From the NCBI GenBank assembly GCA_030690545.1, contig JAUYGN010000010.1:19812-83811 (forward strand): a DNA stretch of 64,000 nt, in the 5' to 3' direction. This DNA comes from Solirubrobacteraceae bacterium. Lineage in GTDB: Bacteria; Actinomycetota; Thermoleophilia; Solirubrobacterales; Solirubrobacteraceae. Numbering within the stretch: position 1 is the first letter of the stretch; each line of letters starts with the position of its first letter. Made by a program: the position numbers and the translations under genes. Shown in pieces: positions 53,256 through 62,460 of the stretch. The notes beneath the pieces were generated by a model, which was given only the letters and a program-made list of their open reading frames with translations, was not told the DNA's origin and ran no database searches.

Positions 53256-54407
53256 GTGTCCGTCTGGGACGCCCTGACCACGCGCCAGATCGCGCGCATC
53301 CTGTTCACCGTCGCGGCGCTCTCCGCGCTGCTGTACCTGCTCGTCCAGATCCGCGGCACGCTGCTGCTGCTCGGAATCGCGATCTTCTTCGCCGTCGCGC
53401 TCGGCCCCGCGGTCGACTTCTTCGCGCGCTGGCTGCCGCGCGCCGCCGCGATCCTGCTCGTCTACGTGCTCATCCTCTGCGTGTACGCCGGCGTGCTGTC
53501 GCTGATCGTGCCGCCGGTGATCAACGGCGCGATCGCACTGTCGCGCGACATCCCCAACTACGTCGAGGAGCTGCGCAACAACACCACGATCCGCGAGTTC
53601 GACAACAAGTACGACATCGTGCCGCGGCTGCAGCAGGAGGCGCAGAAGCTGCCCGACATGCTCGGCGACGCGGCCGGCGCGCTGCAGAGCATCGCCGCCA
53701 GCGCGTTCAACGCGGCCTTCCAGCTGCTGACGATCCTCACGATGACGTTCTTCCTGCTGCTCGACGGCAGGCGGATCAGCGGCTTTCTCATCACGCGCTT
53801 CGGTCGCCACCGCGAGGATCGCCTGCGCGAGGTCGCCGAGCGGATCTACAAGTCGACCGCCGGCTATGTCGCAGGCGCCATGACGATCACCTCGATCAAC
53901 GGGGTCCTGACGTTCGTCGTGCTGTCGCTGCTCGGCGTCCCGTTCGCGGTCCCGCTCGCGGTGCTGATGTCCTTCTTCGGCCTGATCCCGCTCGTCGGCG
54001 CGACGATCGGCGGCGTGATCATCCTCACCGTCACGCTGTTCAACGACTTCCCGAACGCGACGATCATCTACGGCGTCTTCCTGATCGTCTACCAGCAGAT
54101 CGAGAACAACGTGCTGCAGCCGTTCATCTTCAAGCGAACGGTGAACGTCCCCCCGCTGGCGGTGATCGTCGCGATCCTCGCCGGCGCCTCGATCCTCGGC
54201 GTCGTCGGCGCGCTCGTCGCGATCCCGCTCGCCGCGGCGCTGCAGATCGTGCTGAAGGAGTACTGGGGCGGCCAGCTGATCTCCTCGGGCGCGGTCATCC
54301 TGCCCGACGACGTGTCGCCGCCCGATCCACCGCCACCCGACCCGCCCTCGCCACCGCCATCGCCACCGCCGGTCAAGCCCAAGCCGAAGCCCAAGCCCGC
54401 CACGTAG
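53256..54407 (+). CDS. AI-2E-family transporter (PerM/YdiK-like)
   Basis: 383 aa. Seven to eight membrane helices with the family's large loop after helix 3 and the conserved block GLIPLVGATIGGVI. Family members export AI-2-like signals or act as Na/H antiporters; the substrate is unknown. The C-terminal 50 residues are a Pro/Lys-rich repeat tail (PPPPDPPSPPPSPPP, KPKPKPKP), an odd addition. TAGATT lies 6 bases before the GTG start (leaderless). Confidence 0.83.
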   Translation: MSVWDALTTRQIARILFTVAALSALLYLLVQIRGTLLLLGIAIFFAVALGPAVDFFARWLPRAAAILLVYVLILCVYAGVLSLIVPPVINGAIALSRDIPNYVEELRNNTTIREFDNKYDIVPRLQQEAQKLPDMLGDAAGALQSIAASAFNAAFQLLTILTMTFFLLLDGRRISGFLITRFGRHREDRLREVAERIYKSTAGYVAGAMTITSINGVLTFVVLSLLGVPFAVPLAVLMSFFGLIPLVGATIGGVIILTVTLFNDFPNATIIYGVFLIVYQQIENNVLQPFIFKRTVNVPPLAVIVAILAGASILGVVGALVAIPLAAALQIVLKEYWGGQLISSGAVILPDDVSPPDPPPPDPPSPPPSPPPVKPKPKPKPAT

Positions 54408-54422
54408 GAGGGTGGTCCGGGC

Positions 54423-55367
54423 TCAGCGCCGAGGATCGACGACGAGCTTGCGCGCCTCGCCGGCCGTGGGGCGCGCGAGCGCCTCGGCGAGCTCGTCGAG
54501 GGCGATCGTCTCGCCCGCCAGCGCATGCCAGTCGACAGCGCCGGCGGCCAGCAGCGCGAGCGCGCGGTCGACCTCGGCCGGCGTGTGGTGAAAGGCGCCG
54601 CGGACGTCGAGCTCGGCGTAGTGCAGCGGTCCCGTAGCGAGCGTCACGTCGCTGCCCGACGGGCAGCCGCCGACGAGCACGACCGTCGCGCCGGGCCGCG
54701 CCGCGGCGATCGCCGCGCGCCAGGCCTCCGGTCGCCCGACGGCCTCCATCACGAGCTCGTGGCGCGCCGCGTCGAGCTGCCCGACGGCGCGCGCGCCGAA
54801 CGACCGCGCCTGGGCGCGGCGCTCCTCGTGGCGGTTGGCGAGCGTCACCTCGCAGCCCTGCAGCTCCAGCAGTCGTACGAGCATCAGGCCCATCGTCCCG
54901 CCGCCGAGCACCGCCACATCGGTGCCCGCGACGGCCGCGTCGCCTGCTCGCGCGACCGCGTGGACGGCGGCGGCGAGCGGCTCGGCCATCGCCGCGCCGG
55001 CCGCCGGCAGGTCGTCGGGGATCGCGTGCAGCGCCGCCGCCGGCGCCGCGATCCGCTCGGCGAAGCCGCCGAGCACCCACCGCATCCGCTCGCACAGCTG
55101 GGTGCGACCGGCGCCGCACTGCAGGCAGGAACCGCAAGCGACGGAGTCGCCGACGAGCACGCGCTCGCCGGTGTCCTCGCGCAGGCCGGCCGTCTCGTGG
55201 CCGAAGCGCGCCGGGTATGGACCGAGGATCGGGTGGCCGTGGCGCAGGCACTTGACGTCGGTCGCGCAGGCCGTCGCGGCCTGCACCGTCACGAGCACCT
55301 CGCCTTCGGGCTCTGCGATCCGCTCGACGCGCAGGTCGCCGGGGCCGTGCAGCAACGCCGCTCTCAC
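54423..55367 (-). CDS. zinc-dependent medium-chain dehydrogenase
   Basis: 314 aa. MDR features: ATDVKCLRHGHP, GHETAG, structural-zinc loop CGSCLQCGAGRTQLC and the Rossmann loop VAVLGGGTMGLMLVRLL. It resembles sorbitol/threonine-type dehydrogenases but is shorter. It overlaps the upstream related gene by 4 bases and lies in an mtnA operon; substrate unknown. Confidence 0.83.
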   Translation of the reverse strand: MRAALLHGPGDLRVERIAEPEGEVLVTVQAATACATDVKCLRHGHPILGPYPARFGHETAGLREDTGERVLVGDSVACGSCLQCGAGRTQLCERMRWVLGGFAERIAAPAAALHAIPDDLPAAGAAMAEPLAAAVHAVARAGDAAVAGTDVAVLGGGTMGLMLVRLLELQGCEVTLANRHEERRAQARSFGARAVGQLDAARHELVMEAVGRPEAWRAAIAAARPGATVVLVGGCPSGSDVTLATGPLHYAELDVRGAFHHTPAEVDRALALLAAGAVDWHALAGETIALDELAEALARPTAGEARKLVVDPRR

Positions 55368-56329
55368 GGCACGACCACGGCCTTGATCGCCTCGCCGCGG
55401 CGCTGCAGATCAAGCGCCCGGGCCGTCTCGGCGAGGCCGAGGCGGTGGGTGACGAGCGCGAGCGGATCGATCCGGCCGCTGACGATCAGGTCGTACGCCG
55501 CGCGCATGTCGGCGGGGCCGGCCGACCAGCTCGAGCAGACCGTGATCTCGCGCAGGAACAGCTGCTCGGCGTCGAGCCCGAGCGACGCGCCCGGCTTCGT
55601 CGTCGCGTAGAGACACAGCGTGCCGCCGGGGCCGAGCGCGGCCGCGCCGTCGGCGATCGCCTGCTCGTCGGCGGTCGTCAGGAAGGCGACGTCGGCCGGT
55701 TCGCCGCTGTCGGCCGTCGCGCCCCAGGCCTCGGCCAGGCGACGGCGCTCGGCGCGCGGCTCGCGGACCATGACGTCGACGACGCCGCGAGCGCGCGCGG
55801 CGGCGATCGCCAGCAGCCCGTTGGAGCCGGCGCCGACGACGAGCAGCGCGTCGGAGGCGGTCAGCCGCGCGCGGTCCAGCGCGCGCAGGACGCAGGCCAG
55901 CGGCTCGACGAACGTGCCGGCGAGCGGATCGAGGTCGCCGAGCGCCAGCAGCTCGGCGACGAGCGCCGCCTCGACGAGGATCTGCTCGGCGAAGCCGCCG
56001 GGGTCGATCGCCGTCGCGCGAAACTGCTCGCAGAGCGTCTCGTGTCCGCGCCGACAGCGCCGGCAGGATCCGCAGGGCGCGTGATGGTGGACGATCACGC
56101 GATCTCCGGGCTGCACCGCGTCGACGCCCGTGCCGGTCTCGAGCACCTCGCCGACGACCTCGTGGCCGAGCACCCCGGGCAGCTTGCGCGCGACGTAGGC
56201 GTCGCTGACGTCCGAGCCGCAGACGCCGCAGGCAAGCACGCGACAGACGATCTCGCCGCGTCCGGGCACGGGATCGGGCAGCTGCACGACGACGACGTCG
56301 TGCGGGGTCGTGGAGCGGGCGGCTAGCAC
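55364..56329 (-). CDS. zinc-dependent medium-chain dehydrogenase
   Basis: 321 aa. ACGVCGSDVSDAY and GHEVVGEV bind catalytic zinc; CGSCRRCRRGHETLC holds structural zinc; LLVVGAGSNGLLAIA is the nucleotide loop. It is a paralogue of the next gene, probably acting on a sugar alcohol or hydroxy-aldehyde. It follows mtnA after 73 bases and overlaps its paralogue. Confidence 0.83.
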   Translation of the reverse strand: MLAARSTTPHDVVVVQLPDPVPGRGEIVCRVLACGVCGSDVSDAYVARKLPGVLGHEVVGEVLETGTGVDAVQPGDRVIVHHHAPCGSCRRCRRGHETLCEQFRATAIDPGGFAEQILVEAALVAELLALGDLDPLAGTFVEPLACVLRALDRARLTASDALLVVGAGSNGLLAIAAARARGVVDVMVREPRAERRRLAEAWGATADSGEPADVAFLTTADEQAIADGAAALGPGGTLCLYATTKPGASLGLDAEQLFLREITVCSSWSAGPADMRAAYDLIVSGRIDPLALVTHRLGLAETARALDLQRRGEAIKAVVVP

Positions 56330-56402
56330 GTCCCGTCGTCGGGCGGCCGCGCCGTCCCGCGACCGGACGGCCGGGATGGCGGGGCGGCGGCTGCCGGCGA
56401 CC

Positions 56403-57443
56403 TCACGCGGATCCCGCCGGGCTCAGGAGGCCCGTGACCGACTCCGTCGTCGGCGGCGCGGCGATCCCGCGCTCGGTGACGAGCGCCGTCACGAGCTGCG
56501 CCGGCGTGACGTCGAAGGCTGGGTTGCGACAGGGGGTGTCGGCCGGCGTCAGCAGCGCGCCACCGGCATGGCGCACCTCGTCCATGCCGCGCTCCTCGAT
56601 CGCGATCTCGTCGCCGGACGCGATCGACGCGTCGATCGTCGAGGTCGGGCCGGCGACGACGAACGGGATCCCCGCTGCGCGCGCCGCGAGCGCGTGGGCG
56701 TACGTGCCGACCTTGTTGGCGACGTCGCCGTTGGCGGCGACGCGGTCGCAGCCGACGATCACGGCATCGACCTCGCCGCGGCGGATCAAGCCTGCCGCGG
56801 CGCCGTCGACGAGCAGCTCGTGGGGGATCCCGGCGCGGCGCAGCTCCCAGATCGTCAGCCGCGCGCCCTGCAGCAGCGGGCGCGTCTCGCAGGCGAGCAC
56901 CGTGATCGCGTCGCGCTGCGCGAGCTCGACCGCGACGGCGAGCGCCGAGCCCGTCCCGCCGCAGGCCAGCGCCCCGGTGTTGCAGTGCGTGAGGATCCGC
57001 CGGGCGCCCGCGAGCAGGTCGGCGCCGGCGAGCGCGATCGCGGCGCTGGCGGCATCCTCGCCGGCGTGGATCGCCTCCGCCTCGGCGCGAGCGACCGCGG
57101 CGCGCTGCGCGAGCGGGGCGGCGAGCGCCGCCGCCTGCACGCGATCGACGGCCCAGGCGAGGTTGACGGCGGTCGGGCGCGCGCCGCGCAGCAGGTCGGC
57201 GGCGGCGCGGAGCGGCTCGTCGGCGGGCGATCGCTCGATCGCCATCGCCAGCCCGTAGGCGGCGGCGATCCCGATGTTCGGCGCGCCGCGCACGGCGAGG
57301 CGCGCGATCGCCGCCGCGGTATCGGCCTCGTCGTCGAGCGCGATCCACGTCTCCTCGGCGGGCAGCAGGGTCTGGTCGAGCAGCCGCAGGCGGCGCCCGT
57401 CCCAGGCCAGTGCGGCGGTCGCGGTCGGCTCACCGGTTCGCAT
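56403..57443 (-). CDS. mtnA: methylthioribose-1-phosphate isomerase
   Basis: 346 aa, normal length. RGAPNIGIAAAYGLA, the catalytic Cys in LTHCNTGAL and Asp in VGCDRVAANGD are conserved, with NKVGTYAHALAARAAGIPF nearby. It isomerises 5-methylthioribose 1-phosphate to the ribulose form in sulphur-metabolite salvage; related sugar phosphates are possible. mtnK, mtnB, mtnC and mtnD are absent here. TAGCAT lies 8 bases before the ATG at 57443. Confidence 0.9.
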   Translation of the reverse strand: MRTGEPTATAALAWDGRRLRLLDQTLLPAEETWIALDDEADTAAAIARLAVRGAPNIGIAAAYGLAMAIERSPADEPLRAAADLLRGARPTAVNLAWAVDRVQAAALAAPLAQRAAVARAEAEAIHAGEDAASAAIALAGADLLAGARRILTHCNTGALACGGTGSALAVAVELAQRDAITVLACETRPLLQGARLTIWELRRAGIPHELLVDGAAAGLIRRGEVDAVIVGCDRVAANGDVANKVGTYAHALAARAAGIPFVVAGPTSTIDASIASGDEIAIEERGMDEVRHAGGALLTPADTPCRNPAFDVTPAQLVTALVTERGIAAPPTTESVTGLLSPAGSA

Positions 57444-57590
57444 GCCGCGCGATGCTAGACGACCACTCGTGGTCGCTTCCCGACGGTCACGGCCCGCAAG
57501 GAGCAGGCGATGGCGAGACGGCTCGGTCCCCGATCGCCGTCGACCGGCCGCTCGTCGCCGGGCGACGCGACTGGTAGCGTGCCCGGGCCG

Positions 57591-59279
57591 ATGCGCCGCC
57601 TGCTCCTCGCCGCTCTCGCGGCCGCGCTCGTGGCGCCGGTCTCGGCGCACGCCGCCGATCCGATCCTGCCGCTCGCCCAGGTGCAGCCGGGCATGCACTG
57701 CACCGGCTTCAGCGTCGTGCGCGGCCTGGAGATCTCGAGCTTCGGCGTCGAGGTCGTCGATGTCATCGATCGCCCGCGCGGCGCCGCCGCGCGCATCCTC
57801 GTGCGGGTCTCCGGCCCGGCCGTCGACGCGACCGGCGTCGGCCCCGGGTTCTCGGGCTCGCCGATCCTCTGCAGCGGCGCCGACGGCATCGCGCGCAACA
57901 TCGGCGCGATCTCCGAGACGATCGGCGAGTACGGCGGGCGCACCGCGCTGGCGACCCCGATCGAGTCGATCATCGCCCAGCCGACGCTGCCGGCGGCGGG
58001 ATCGCGCTCGCTGATCGGCGCTCGCAGCCTCGCCGGACCGCTGACGATCGCGGGCCTGCGTCCGTCGCTCGGACGCGCGTTCGCGCGCGCCGCGAGTCGC
58101 GCGGGGCGCACGCTGATCGCCTCGCCCGCCGCGACCCGCGCGACCTTCGCGCCGCAGCCGCTCGTGCCCGGCGCCGCGGTGGCGGTCGGGCTGTCGTCAG
58201 GCGACATCGCGCTCGGCGCACTCGGCACGGTCGCCTACGCCGACGGCCCGCACGTCTGGATCTTCGGCCACGAGCTCGACGCCGCCGGTCGCCGCTCGCT
58301 GTTCCTGCAGGACGCGTTCGTCCACACCGTCGTCAGCAACCCGCTCGCCTCGCAGGAGATGTCGACGTACAAGCTCGGCGCGCCCGGCAACGACCTCGGC
58401 ACGATCACGTCCGACGGACCGCATGCCGTCGCCGGCGTGCTCGGCGCGCCGCCACCCAGCGCGACGCTGCGGATCACGACGAGGGACCTCGACTCCGGCC
58501 AGCGGCGCAGCTCGCTCACGCGGATCGCCGACGAGGGCGACATCGGGCTTCCGACCGGCGGCTCGCCGCTCAGCATCGCCGCCGCGGCTGCGGCCGCCGA
58601 GGCTGCCGCCGGCACCCTCGCCGGCGGGGCGCCGGCGCGCCAGTCGGGCGACATGTGCATGAAGTTCACGCTGCGCGAGCTGCGAGCGCCGCTGCGCCTC
58701 TGCCATGCCTATGCCGTCGACGGACCGACGCAGAACGCGCTCGCCGGGCTCGTCGCCGCCGACATCGGACAGGCCGTCGGCGTGATCGAGAGCTACCGCT
58801 TCGGCACGTTGCACCCGGTCTCGCTGGAGATCGGCATCCGCGTGCGGCGCGGGCTGCGTCAGGCCTACCTCGTCGGGGCCCGGGTGCCGCGCGTCGTCCG
58901 TCGCGGCAGCACGATCGCGGTGCGCCTGCAGCTGCGCCGCACGGGCACCGGTGCGAGATCGACGCGAACGGTGCGCCTGCGCGTCCCGGCCGATGCGCCG
59001 AGCGGACTGCGGACCCTGCGGATCAGGGGCACGTCCGCAGATACCGGCAGCGATCCGAGCCAGGGCGGCGGCGACGACCTGAGCGTCGTCTTCGAGGACG
59101 AGGAGAACGGCGCCGACGACGGCGGCCCGCGCTCGGTGCGGGAGGTCCGCGACCGCTTCGAGAACCTCGCGCGAGAGGACGGCGTCACCGCGCGCCTGGG
59201 CGGCGAGGACCGCTCGCTGTTGCGCGACCCGCGCCTGCGGATCAGCGGTGAGGCGCGGGTGCAGCTGCGCGTGCGGTAA
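57591..59279 (+). CDS. secreted SpoIVB-type (S55) serine peptidase-like protein
   Basis: 562 aa. A signal peptide (about 1-20) is followed by an S55-type domain: LAQVQPGMHCTGFSVVRG, FGVEVVDVI, RVSGPAVDATGVGPGFSGSPIL (Ser about 89) and ALGTVAYADGPHVWIFGHEL. SpoIVB is a regulated protease of endospore formers, but similar domains occur in non-spore-forming actinobacteria. The rest is beta-rich, with an acidic stretch (DPSQGGGDDLS, EDEENGADDGG). The ATG at 57591 starts the signal peptide; TAGCGT is 10 bases upstream. Physiological target unknown. Confidence 0.75.
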   Translation: MRRLLLAALAAALVAPVSAHAADPILPLAQVQPGMHCTGFSVVRGLEISSFGVEVVDVIDRPRGAAARILVRVSGPAVDATGVGPGFSGSPILCSGADGIARNIGAISETIGEYGGRTALATPIESIIAQPTLPAAGSRSLIGARSLAGPLTIAGLRPSLGRAFARAASRAGRTLIASPAATRATFAPQPLVPGAAVAVGLSSGDIALGALGTVAYADGPHVWIFGHELDAAGRRSLFLQDAFVHTVVSNPLASQEMSTYKLGAPGNDLGTITSDGPHAVAGVLGAPPPSATLRITTRDLDSGQRRSSLTRIADEGDIGLPTGGSPLSIAAAAAAAEAAAGTLAGGAPARQSGDMCMKFTLRELRAPLRLCHAYAVDGPTQNALAGLVAADIGQAVGVIESYRFGTLHPVSLEIGIRVRRGLRQAYLVGARVPRVVRRGSTIAVRLQLRRTGTGARSTRTVRLRVPADAPSGLRTLRIRGTSADTGSDPSQGGGDDLSVVFEDEENGADDGGPRSVREVRDRFENLAREDGVTARLGGEDRSLLRDPRLRISGEARVQLRVR

Positions 59280-59306
59280 GCGGACGGCCTCGGATCGGCC
59301 GTCCGC
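59280..59306. terminator. bidirectional hairpin between convergent genes
   Basis: GCGGACGGCC and GGCCGTCCGC form a 10-bp perfect stem with a 7-base loop directly after the S55 stop codon; the Grx4 gene ends 12 bases further on the other strand. Confidence 0.65.
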
Positions 59307-59317
59307 GTCCGCGAACG

Positions 59318-59716
59318 CTAGCCGAGGCGGTTCTCGATGCTCATCGGCGCGGCCGGTTCGGGACCCGTGCCGGCCGGAGCCGCCGCTGGCCCGGACGGCG
59401 CGGGGGCGCCGAGTGCCTCGCCGAGCTCGCCGTTCTCGTACATCTCGGTGACGATGTCGCAGCCGCCGATCAGCTCGCCCTTGTGGAAGAGCTGGGGGAT
59501 CGTCGGCCAGTTCGACAGCGCCGAGAGCTCTTGGCGGATGCGCGGGTCGGGCAGGATGTCGACCGCGGCGAAAGGCGTCTCGAGCTGCTGCAGCATCGCC
59601 ACGGTGCGGGCGGAGAAGCCGCACGCCGGGCTGTCGGGCGACCCCTTCATGAAGAGGATCGTCTCGTTCTCGTCGATCGCCTTGGCGATCAGGTCGCGGA
59701 TCTCTGTGTCGCTCAT
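59318..59716 (-). CDS. monothiol glutaredoxin Grx4 family
   Basis: 132 aa. CGFS active site in SPACGFSARTV, then WPTIPQLFHKGELIGGCDIV, which is the conserved glutathione site. Grx4 proteins carry and deliver [2Fe-2S] clusters with BolA. The Pro/Ala-rich tail of about 25 residues is extra. It overlaps the upstream bolA gene by 4 bases. Confidence 0.9.
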   Translation of the reverse strand: MSDTEIRDLIAKAIDENETILFMKGSPDSPACGFSARTVAMLQQLETPFAAVDILPDPRIRQELSALSNWPTIPQLFHKGELIGGCDIVTEMYENGELGEALGAPAPSGPAAAPAGTGPEPAAPMSIENRLG

Positions 59717-59937
59717 GTCGGGACCTCCGTCTTCAGTGCAAGGGCATGGATCGCGCCACCGAGCTCGCCGGAGAAGATGTCCATCACGAGCCGGTGCTGC
59801 TTGACGCGCGTGAGGCCCTCGAAGGCGCTTGCTCGCACCGTCACGTCGAAATGCACCTCGTCGGGCGTCTGCACCTCGGCCGTGGCGCCGGGAATCCCGG
59901 CTTCGATCCGGCTCTTGACCTCGTCTGCGCTGGGCAT
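59713..59937 (-). CDS. BolA-family protein
   Basis: 74 aa. The BolA fold is visible: VKSRIEAGIPGATAEV, HFDVTVRASAFEGL and the conserved RVKQHRLVMDIFSGEL with its cluster-binding His. BolA pairs with monothiol glutaredoxins in iron-sulphur trafficking. It precedes and overlaps the Grx4 gene on the minus strand and is divergent from an IscA-type gene. Confidence 0.88.
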   Translation of the reverse strand: MPSADEVKSRIEAGIPGATAEVQTPDEVHFDVTVRASAFEGLTRVKQHRLVMDIFSGELGGAIHALALKTEVPT

Positions 59938-60044
59938 GTGCCCGAAGCCTAGCGATCCGATGGCCTGTCCAGCCGGCCTTGCACGACCGCTACACTTCCT
60001 GAAGTATTGGCGATGCGCCTGAAACGATGCTTGGAGGTGCGCAC

Positions 60045-60398
60045 ATGATCACGATCACCGACAAAGGTGCCGAGAAGGTCCATGAGTTCCTCTCCGGCCA
60101 GGGCGCAAGCGTCGCGGAGGCCGGGTTGCGCGTCGGCGTCAAGGGCGGTGGGTGCTCGGGCTTCCAGTACAACCTCGCCTTCGACGAGCAGCGCGACGGC
60201 GACGAGGTCTTCGAGTTCGCCGGCCTGAAGGTCTACGTCGACCAGCCCAGCCTGCCGTACGTCCGCGGTTCGGTGATCGACTACGTCGAGTCGCTGCAGG
60301 GGGCAGGCTTCCAGGTCAACAACCCGAACGTCGTCGCGGCCTGCGGCTGCGGCTCGTCGTTCCGGGTCGCCGACGAAGAGGAGTGCTCGGCGGTCTGA
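60045..60398 (+). CDS. IscA/ErpA-type iron-sulphur carrier
   Basis: 117 aa. A-type carrier signature: GLRVGVKGGGCSGFQY and the C-terminal ACGCGSSF (three conserved Cys in all). It takes up and hands over [Fe-S] clusters. GGAGG stands 8 bases before the ATG at 60045; an upstream in-frame ATG adds 6 residues. Its neighbourhood with bolA and grx4 forms an iron-sulphur block. Confidence 0.9.
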   Translation: MITITDKGAEKVHEFLSGQGASVAEAGLRVGVKGGGCSGFQYNLAFDEQRDGDEVFEFAGLKVYVDQPSLPYVRGSVIDYVESLQGAGFQVNNPNVVAACGCGSSFRVADEEECSAV

Positions 60399-60426
60399 CC
60401 GTCGCGGACCCCGCGGCTGCTGACAG

Positions 60427-61086
60427 ATGGCGCCGCTCCGGGTCCTGATCGCCGACGACGAGGTGCTGCTGCGCACGGGCGTCGCGCGCGTCCTCGAGGA
60501 CGCAGGCATGCAGATCCTCGCCGAGACCGGCGACGCGCAGGAGGCCGTGCGGATCGTCGAGCGCGACCGTCCCGACGTCGCGATCCTCGACGTGCAGATG
60601 CCGCCGGGACGCAGCGACGCCGGCCTGCAGGCGGCGATCGCGATCCGCGAGCGCTGGCCGCAGACGCGGGTGCTCGTGCTCTCGCAGTTCCTCGAGGAGC
60701 GCTATCCGCTCGATCTCATCGGCGAGGACGCCGAGGGAGTCGGCTACCTGCTGAAGATGCGCGTCGCCGACATCGGCTCGTTCGTCGAGGCCGTGCGCCG
60801 CGTCGCGGCGGGCGGATCGGCGCTCGATCCGGCGGTCGTCGCGCTGATGGTCGGGCGCAAGCGCCGCGACAACCCGCTCGAGCGGCTCACCGCCCGCGAG
60901 CAGCAGGTGCTGTCGCTGATGGCCGAGGGCAAGTCCAACCACGGCATCGCGCAGGTGCTCGAGGTCTCGCCGGCGGCCGTCGAGAAGCACATCACGCATC
61001 TCTTCGGCAAGCTCGAGCTCGGCGACGAGCCGTTGCAGCACCGGCGCGTGATGGCGGTCCTCGCGCTCCTGCGCACCCAGCGCTGA
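60427..61086 (+). CDS. NarL/LuxR-type response regulator
   Basis: 219 aa. Receiver domain with acidic pair VLIADDEVLL, phospho-acceptor Asp in VAILDVQMPP and Lys near GYLLKM; then a LuxR-type helix-turn-helix (LTAREQQVLSLMAEGKSNHGIA). It starts 28 bases after the IscA gene. The cognate kinase is almost certainly the convergent gene at 61191-62276. Target genes unknown. Confidence 0.88.
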   Translation: MAPLRVLIADDEVLLRTGVARVLEDAGMQILAETGDAQEAVRIVERDRPDVAILDVQMPPGRSDAGLQAAIAIRERWPQTRVLVLSQFLEERYPLDLIGEDAEGVGYLLKMRVADIGSFVEAVRRVAAGGSALDPAVVALMVGRKRRDNPLERLTAREQQVLSLMAEGKSNHGIAQVLEVSPAAVEKHITHLFGKLELGDEPLQHRRVMAVLALLRTQR

Positions 61087-61190
61087 CCGAGATCGCCCGC
61101 GCTCCCGCGGGGTGTGTGGCAGCTGTTGGGCGGATATCGCCCGATCGGCGCCACGCATCGCGAGGGTGGCGAGGTGACGGGCGGCGGCGA

Positions 61191-62276
61191 TCAGGCGGGC
61201 AGGGGGATCGCGGCGCGTACGCGCGTCCCGGCACCGGGCGGGCTGTGGACGGTGAGCGTGCCGCCGGTCGCGTCGAGGCGGTCGGCCAGCCCGCGCAGGC
61301 CGGTGCCGGCGTCGAGGTTGGCGCCGCCGCGGCCGTCGTCGCGGATCTCGATGCAGAGGTTGCCGGCGCGCTCGCGGATGTTGACCGCGGCCTCGGTCGT
61401 GCCGGCGTGCTTGATGACGTTCGTCAGCGTCTCGGCGACGACGAAGTAGGCCGCCTCCTCGAACTCCGGCGGCCAGCGCTGCTCGGTGACCTCGCAGGTG
61501 ACGATCATCGGCAGCGGCGCGACGAGGCTGGCGATCGCCGCGTTCAGCCCGCGGTTGGTGAGGATCGCGGGATGGATGCCGTTGACGAGGTCGCGCAGCT
61601 CGACGATCGCCTCCTCGACCTCCAGCGCGGCGGCGTCGAGGCGCTCACGCGCCTGCGGCGCCTCCTCGGCGCTCACCTGGTTGGCGGCCAGGCGCAGCGC
61701 CAGCAGCACACGCACGAGCCGCTGCTGGGCGCCGTCGTGCAGGTCGCGTCCGAGCCGGCGGCGCTCGGCGTCGGCGGCCGCGACGATCCGCGCGCGCGAC
61801 GCGCGCAGCTCGGCGTTGCGGGCGCGCGCGGCGGCCTCGCGGCGCGCCGTGTCCTCGGCCTCCAGGCGCGCGGTGACGTCGCGGAAGACGACGACGGCGC
61901 CGACCCCGCCGCGCATCGGCAGCGGCGCCGAGGAGTACGCGACGCGGAACTTCGAGCCGTCCTGGCGCCAGAAGCAGTCGCCGTCGACGCGGACCGTCTC
62001 GCCCGTCGTGCGCGGGCGCAGCATCGGGCACTCGGCGATCGGGAACGGGCTGCCGTCCCAGTGCGAGTGATGGATCGTCGGGTGGCTGAGCTGTCCGAGC
62101 AGCTCGTCCTCGGCGTAGCCGAGCATCTCCAGCGCGGCCGGGTTGGCGAACTGCACGCGCCCGTCGGGGTCGACGAGATAGACGGCGTCGGGGACGGTCT
62201 CCAGCAGCGCCTCGAGCGCGTCGCCGGTCGCCGATCCCAGCCGCTCGCCGACCCGCTCGACACCCGATCGCTCCAT
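61191..62276 (-). CDS. PAS-domain sensor histidine kinase (HisKA_3)
   Basis: 361 aa from the ATG at 62276. PAS domain (about 25-140: AVYLVDPDGRVQFANPAAL), a coiled coil, the dimerisation/phosphoacceptor block RRRLGRDLHDGAQQRL (His), then HATPase with NVIKHAG and DDGRGG. No membrane helix, so it senses a cytosolic cue through PAS. It partners the response regulator at 60427, with which it is convergent. TATCGT lies 10 bases before the start. Confidence 0.87.
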   Translation of the reverse strand: MERSGVERVGERLGSATGDALEALLETVPDAVYLVDPDGRVQFANPAALEMLGYAEDELLGQLSHPTIHHSHWDGSPFPIAECPMLRPRTTGETVRVDGDCFWRQDGSKFRVAYSSAPLPMRGGVGAVVVFRDVTARLEAEDTARREAAARARNAELRASRARIVAAADAERRRLGRDLHDGAQQRLVRVLLALRLAANQVSAEEAPQARERLDAAALEVEEAIVELRDLVNGIHPAILTNRGLNAAIASLVAPLPMIVTCEVTEQRWPPEFEEAAYFVVAETLTNVIKHAGTTEAAVNIRERAGNLCIEIRDDGRGGANLDAGTGLRGLADRLDATGGTLTVHSPPGAGTRVRAAIPLPA

Positions 62277-62460
62277 CGCCGTCGAAACGATAGTCCGGCT
62301 AGCCCTACCTCCGGCGTCGGGTCCATGCGACGAGCGCGTGGGGGATGTGACCGTTGGTCCCCCTCGGTCGCCCGCAATCTGGCTCTTGGTCCATACGACG
62401 CCACGCCGTCGGACGCGAATCTCCAATCAGTCCACCAGTGCAGACGATCAAGGAGAGCGC

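Noticed and set aside
62354..62392. Two TTGGTCC direct repeats before the Nit1C genes
   Set aside because: Seven-base repeats 32 bases apart can occur by chance in this sequence; no known nitrogen-regulator box fits.
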